From contig CALCOQ010000277.1 in NCBI GenBank assembly GCA_937897005.1, forward strand, positions 1-8,159: 8,159 nucleotides of DNA. The letters run 5' to 3'. Numbering within the stretch: position 1 is the first letter of the stretch; the number at the start of each line of letters is the position of its first letter. This stretch comes from an uncultured euryarchaeote. GTDB lineage: Archaea; Thermoplasmatota; Poseidoniia; Poseidoniales; Poseidoniaceae. The notes below the pieces were generated by a model. That model saw nothing but the letters and a program-made list of their open reading frames with translations. It was not told the DNA's origin and did not search any database. Position numbers and translations under genes: made by a program. This document shows positions 5,806-8,159 of the stretch, piece after piece.

Positions 5806-6530
5806 ACCTCCACCTCCCGCTTGCACAATGACAGAAAGACCTCTTCCAAGGACGTAGTCTGATGCTTATCCATCAATTCCTTGGGCGCTGCTTCAGCCAA
5901 GAGACGGCCATCTCGCATCAGACCAACACGGTCTGCCTTACTCGCCTCATCGATGTAGTGGGTTGTCAGCACAATTGTCGTGCCATCTGTAGCGATGGCC
6001 TGCAGATGCCCCCATATCCGGGCCCTTAATTCCGGGTCAACCCCTACGGTAGGCTCGTCGAGAAGCAATAATTCTGGTTCATGAAGGAGTGCCACCGAAA
6101 GCGAAACTCTTCGCTTCTGACCTCCTGACAACTTGCCCACTTGTCTTTCAGGTTCTGGTAGATCGAGGAAATCGATCAACCACTCCTCTCGTTTCATTAT
6201 CTCTTCATTTGACATTCCATGCAGACGTCCGTGAAACAACAAGGTCTCATGAATCGAGAGGTCAAGGTAAAGTGCCAACTCCTGAGGAGAATAACCTACT
6301 GCCGAACCAGGTACCTTCGACGCTGGTGTTCCTGGAGCATTACCCAGAACCACTACTTCTCCAGATTCGGGAATGAGAAAGCCAAGAATAACGTTGAGCA
6401 AGGTCGTTTTTCCGCAACCCGATGGTCCAAGCAAGCCGTAAATCATGCCCGGTTCAACCGACATGTCGAGACCTTCCAGAACCCGAACCTTACCATAGCC
6501 GCGCTTCAGTGCATTAGCACTTATCGCCAT
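5802..6530 (-). CDS. ABC transporter ATP-binding protein (ABC-2 exporter type)
   Basis: ATP-hydrolysing subunit that drives the adjacent permease. With ATG 6530 as start it has 242 residues and all motifs: Walker A GPSGCGKT at 35-42, Q-loop Gln83 in GYSPQE, ABC signature LSGGQKRR at 134-141, Walker B LLLLDE ending in Asp158 and Glu159, D-loop VGVD, and switch His191 in LTTHYIDEA. The sequence is closest in style to DrrA/NatA/YhhJ-partner ATPases of multidrug or lipid exporters. The frame is open further upstream to 6656 with ATGs at 6584 and 6614. These would add 18 or 28 residues of low-complexity Arg/Pro/Ser sequence, and the latter would overlap the divergent gene, so 6530 is preferred although no clear ribosome binding site precedes it. 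Two-gene operon with the permease. Confidence 0.93.
   Translation of the reverse strand: MAISANALKRGYGKVRVLEGLDMSVEPGMIYGLLGPSGCGKTTLLNVILGFLIPESGEVVVLGNAPGTPASKVPGSAVGYSPQELALYLDLSIHETLLFHGRLHGMSNEEIMKREEWLIDFLDLPEPERQVGKLSGGQKRRVSLSVALLHEPELLLLDEPTVGVDPELRARIWGHLQAIATDGTTIVLTTHYIDEASKADRVGLMRDGRLLAEAAPKELMDKHQTTSLEEVFLSLCKREVEV
5805..5817 (-). promoter_or_regulatory. Shine-Dalgarno and GTG start coupling permease to ATPase
   Basis: On the coding strand GGAGGTGGAGGTG (5817-5805) contains GGAGG at 5817-5813, seven bases before GTG 5805. The same bases encode the last residues of the ATPase (REVEV), and the GTG overlaps the ATPase stop codon as GTGA. This settles the permease start and indicates translational coupling. 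It also shows that this organism uses Shine-Dalgarno initiation for internal operon genes, in contrast with the leaderless look of the zinc-knuckle gene. Confidence 0.75.
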
Positions 6531-6612
6531 GCTTGCTGCTGAGGAGGGGGGGTCCAAAGGACTTGCCCAAGCGCGACGATTCATTGATGAACGGAACTGT
6601 GGTCGGCGGGCC
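6531..6612. promoter_or_regulatory. Divergent promoter region between ABC exporter and aryl-CoA genes
   Basis: Eighty-two bases separate the chosen starts of the ATPase (6530, minus) and the BoxC-like gene (6613, plus). The only AT-rich island is ATTCATTGATGAA at 6579-6591. Its core TTCATTGATGAA (6580-6591) is an imperfect palindrome, 10 of 12 positions matching its reverse complement. It is centred about 28 nt before ATG 6613, the place of a TATA box for a leaderless transcript, but its sequence is a poor TATA match; it could instead be an operator. A purine tract GAGGAGGGGGGG at 6541-6552 has no start codon at a suitable distance. Low confidence for any single element. Confidence 0.3.
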
Positions 6613-7476
6613 ATGAGCGACCTGTACGGACTCTCCTTTGAGCCAATGCCAAACAATCTGGTGAACTATGGTGTGACTGAGAATGGAATCGCAGTCATTG
6701 AACTTGCATCTGATTCTGCTGGCGCCCCCCTGCAAGGTGAAGGCGAAGGCCCCAACACCTACACCCACGAAATGATGCGCGATATCGATACTGCAGTGAT
6801 AAAGGCACGTTTCGATGATGACGTGACCGTGATCATGCTTACTGGGCACGGTTCCAAGTTCTTTTCAGCTGGCGCTTCCATACAGATGCTCAACAGCGTC
6901 ACTCCAGGCTTCAAGTATAATTTCTGTCTTCATGCAAACGAGACACTCTCTCGCTTGGAACAGACTTCCAAACTCGTGATTGCAGTCCTCAATGGACATG
7001 CGGTTGGTGGCGGATTGGAAATTGCAATGGCAGCAGATATTCGCATCGCCAGAAAGAACGCTGGCAAGATTGGCCTGCCCGAGATCAACCTCGGTGTATT
7101 GGCAGGAACTGGGGGGACTGCACGCCTGACCAGACTCATCGGCAAATCAAAGGCGATGGAACTGATGGTCACTGGACAACTGATTTCATTCGAGGACGGC
7201 GAGAACATGCACCTCATCAATCACATCTTCGAAGGAAGTGCTGATGATTTCCGTCGAGACTGTCTGGATTGGTGCAGTCAATTCACCCTGCCCAACAAGG
7301 CGACCAAAGCGGTTGGAAACATCAAGCGGAGTTGCCAGACCGGCCCTGAGATTCCATTTGAGTACCATTTGGCACTTGAGCGAGAACTACAGGCTGCACT
7401 CTTCAACAGCAGCGATGCTAAAGAAGGAATCGCCGCATACGTCGAGAAACGGGTTGCTGACTTCAAGGGCGTTTGA
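6613..7476 (+). CDS. Enoyl-CoA hydratase/isomerase family protein, BoxC-like half-length form
   Basis: A 287-residue crotonase-fold enzyme acting on a CoA thioester. The oxyanion-hole segment is FFSAGASI at 83-90, and both catalytic glutamates of true hydratases are present: Glu136 in AVGGGLEIA and Glu157 in GLPEINLGVL, followed by GTGGTARLTRLIG. An insert typical of BoxC (benzoyl-CoA-dihydrodiol lyase) is visible: FKYNFCLHANETLSRLEQ at about 100-117, which I recall in BoxC as W-K-V-N-F-C...N-E-T...L-E. BoxC of bacteria is about 550 residues, so this would match only its N-terminal half. The following gene encodes a BoxB/PaaA-family oxygenase 37 nt downstream, which supports a role after aryl-CoA epoxidation. 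ATG 6613 (MSDLYG) is preferred; the frame is open to 6529 but those residues are low complexity and antisense to the ATPase 5' region. Ordinary beta-oxidation hydratase or PaaF/PaaG function is the alternative. Confidence 0.85.
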   Translation: MSDLYGLSFEPMPNNLVNYGVTENGIAVIELASDSAGAPLQGEGEGPNTYTHEMMRDIDTAVIKARFDDDVTVIMLTGHGSKFFSAGASIQMLNSVTPGFKYNFCLHANETLSRLEQTSKLVIAVLNGHAVGGGLEIAMAADIRIARKNAGKIGLPEINLGVLAGTGGTARLTRLIGKSKAMELMVTGQLISFEDGENMHLINHIFEGSADDFRRDCLDWCSQFTLPNKATKAVGNIKRSCQTGPEIPFEYHLALERELQAALFNSSDAKEGIAAYVEKRVADFKGV

Positions 7477-7513
7477 GACAATTATTCAAGGGTGATGAGC
7501 CTCTCGCAGGTAC

Positions 7514-8159
7514 ATGAGCGAGTTACCGACAACCTTCGATGAGTGGGTTGACAACTTCGGCGAGTGGCAACAAAGAGTAGGTTTTGACCCCTCATGGATT
7601 GGAGATTTTGAACTCTCGATCAAGTTTGATTGGGAAAGAGCTGGAGATGTCATCGAATTCGGTGACTACAAGGGGAGAACGAAGTGGGAGCGTTCCCTTC
7701 AGATTCCACACCAGAACATCAGGGACAGTCTGCTCTCGATGATCACTGTCCAAGGAGATACCGAGTTTGCCAGTGTTGAGCAACAGAAGCACCTGTTGGA
7801 GACCGCACCCAGTGACTACGACCGCTATGCTGCTGCTAGAATCATGGCTGAGGAACAGCGTCATGGTTGGCAGATGTGCTATCTTCTGATGACCTATTTC
7901 GGACAACAAGGAGCCCGAGAAGCCCAGAAACTCCTAGAGAGAAACGCTCAGGAAGGCAGCCGATTGCTGGGCGCATTCAACCGCCCAATGCCACACTGGC
8001 TCGATTTCTTCTGCTACACCATGTTTGTCGATAGAGATGGTAAATTCCAACTCGGCATGCTATCTACCTCCGGTTTCAAGCCATTGGCTGCAAGCATGGG
8101 TCCAATGCTCAAGGAAGAATCATTCCATCTTGGAACAGGAGCCAATGGATTGCGTAGAA
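7514..8159 (+). CDS. boxB: Aryl-CoA epoxidase, BoxB/PaaA di-iron family (partial, runs off the right edge)
   Basis: The first 215 residues of a ferritin-like di-iron oxygenase; BoxB is about 470 residues, so roughly half is missing. BoxB epoxidises benzoyl-CoA at C2-C3 using O2 and electrons from BoxA. A complete ligand set can be proposed: Glu84 (DTEFAS), Glu114 and His117 (EEQRH), Asp173 (FVDRDG), Glu202 and His205 (KEESFH). The offsets of 30 residues from Glu84 to Glu114 and 29 from Asp173 to Glu202 equal those I recall for BoxB and PaaA. Sequence around the ligands favours BoxB: DYKGRTKWERSLQIPH at 51-66, EFASVEQQ and TAPSDYD at 84-103, LLGAFNRP at 151-158 and DRDGKFQLG at 173-181. ATG 7514 follows the BoxC-like stop by 37 nt with only a weak AGG ahead of it. 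No frameshift or stop is seen up to the edge. PaaA is the alternative. Confidence 0.8.
   Translation, partial: MSELPTTFDEWVDNFGEWQQRVGFDPSWIGDFELSIKFDWERAGDVIEFGDYKGRTKWERSLQIPHQNIRDSLLSMITVQGDTEFASVEQQKHLLETAPSDYDRYAAARIMAEEQRHGWQMCYLLMTYFGQQGAREAQKLLERNAQEGSRLLGAFNRPMPHWLDFFCYTMFVDRDGKFQLGMLSTSGFKPLAASMGPMLKEESFHLGTGANGLRR

Noticed and set aside
6531..6656. N-terminal extension of the ABC ATPase by 42 residues
   Set aside because: Low-complexity Arg/Pro/Ser sequence, absent from other ABC ATPases, and it overlaps the divergent gene.
7478..7488. ACAATTATTCA as an internal promoter for the boxB-like gene
   Set aside because: It lies about 31 nt before ATG 7514, but the match to a TATA box is poor and the 37-base gap fits simple operon read-through.
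7495..7542. Small reading frame ATG AGC CTC TCG... of 15 codons between the BoxC-like and BoxB-like genes
   Set aside because: Its GGGTG is directly against the ATG, too close to serve as a ribosome binding site, and nothing marks it as a real peptide; a leader-peptide role cannot be supported.

Overview
The window holds ten protein-coding genes packed almost end to end, with no RNA gene, mobile element or CRISPR array that I can see. It reads most naturally as genomic DNA from a free-living, compact-genome archaeon, possibly a marine planktonic euryarchaeon of the Poseidoniia/Thermoplasmatota type. The evidence is an AAAAATAT box centred about 27 nt before an ATG (a leaderless archaeal promoter), a DeoC-fold class I aldolase, a geranylgeranyl-reductase-like flavoprotein and two convergent gene pairs separated by a single base. 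The lineage is an inference; a bacterial source is not excluded by the sequence alone.

Layout from left to right. (1) 23-949, minus: class I fructose-bisphosphate aldolase. (2) A divergent promoter region, 950-1068. (3) 1069-1572, plus: a small, very basic protein made of five CCHC zinc knuckles. (4) 3431 down to 1574, minus: a probable moaE-moaC-glpX operon, joining two molybdopterin biosynthesis genes to a class II fructose-1,6-bisphosphatase. (5) 3504-4769, plus: an FAD-dependent oxidoreductase with a long, strongly basic C-terminal region. (6) 6530 down to 4771, minus: a two-gene ABC exporter, ATPase then ABC-2 permease, translationally coupled through a GTGA overlap. (7) 6613-7476 and 7514 to the right edge, plus: a crotonase-fold enzyme resembling the N-terminal half of BoxC, followed by a di-iron oxygenase of the BoxB/PaaA family that runs off the window.

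Functionally, the aldolase and the GlpX phosphatase catalyse consecutive gluconeogenic steps (triose phosphates to fructose 1,6-bisphosphate to fructose 6-phosphate) and flank the zinc-knuckle gene. MoaC and MoaE act in successive stages of molybdopterin synthesis. The crotonase and di-iron oxygenase look like the core of an aerobic aryl-CoA epoxidation and ring-opening route (the box pathway for benzoyl-CoA), but with a half-length BoxC. That pair and the five-knuckle protein are the most interesting items. A cysteine replacing glycine in the metal-binding motif of GlpX and a GC hairpin directly in front of its start codon are also worth checking.
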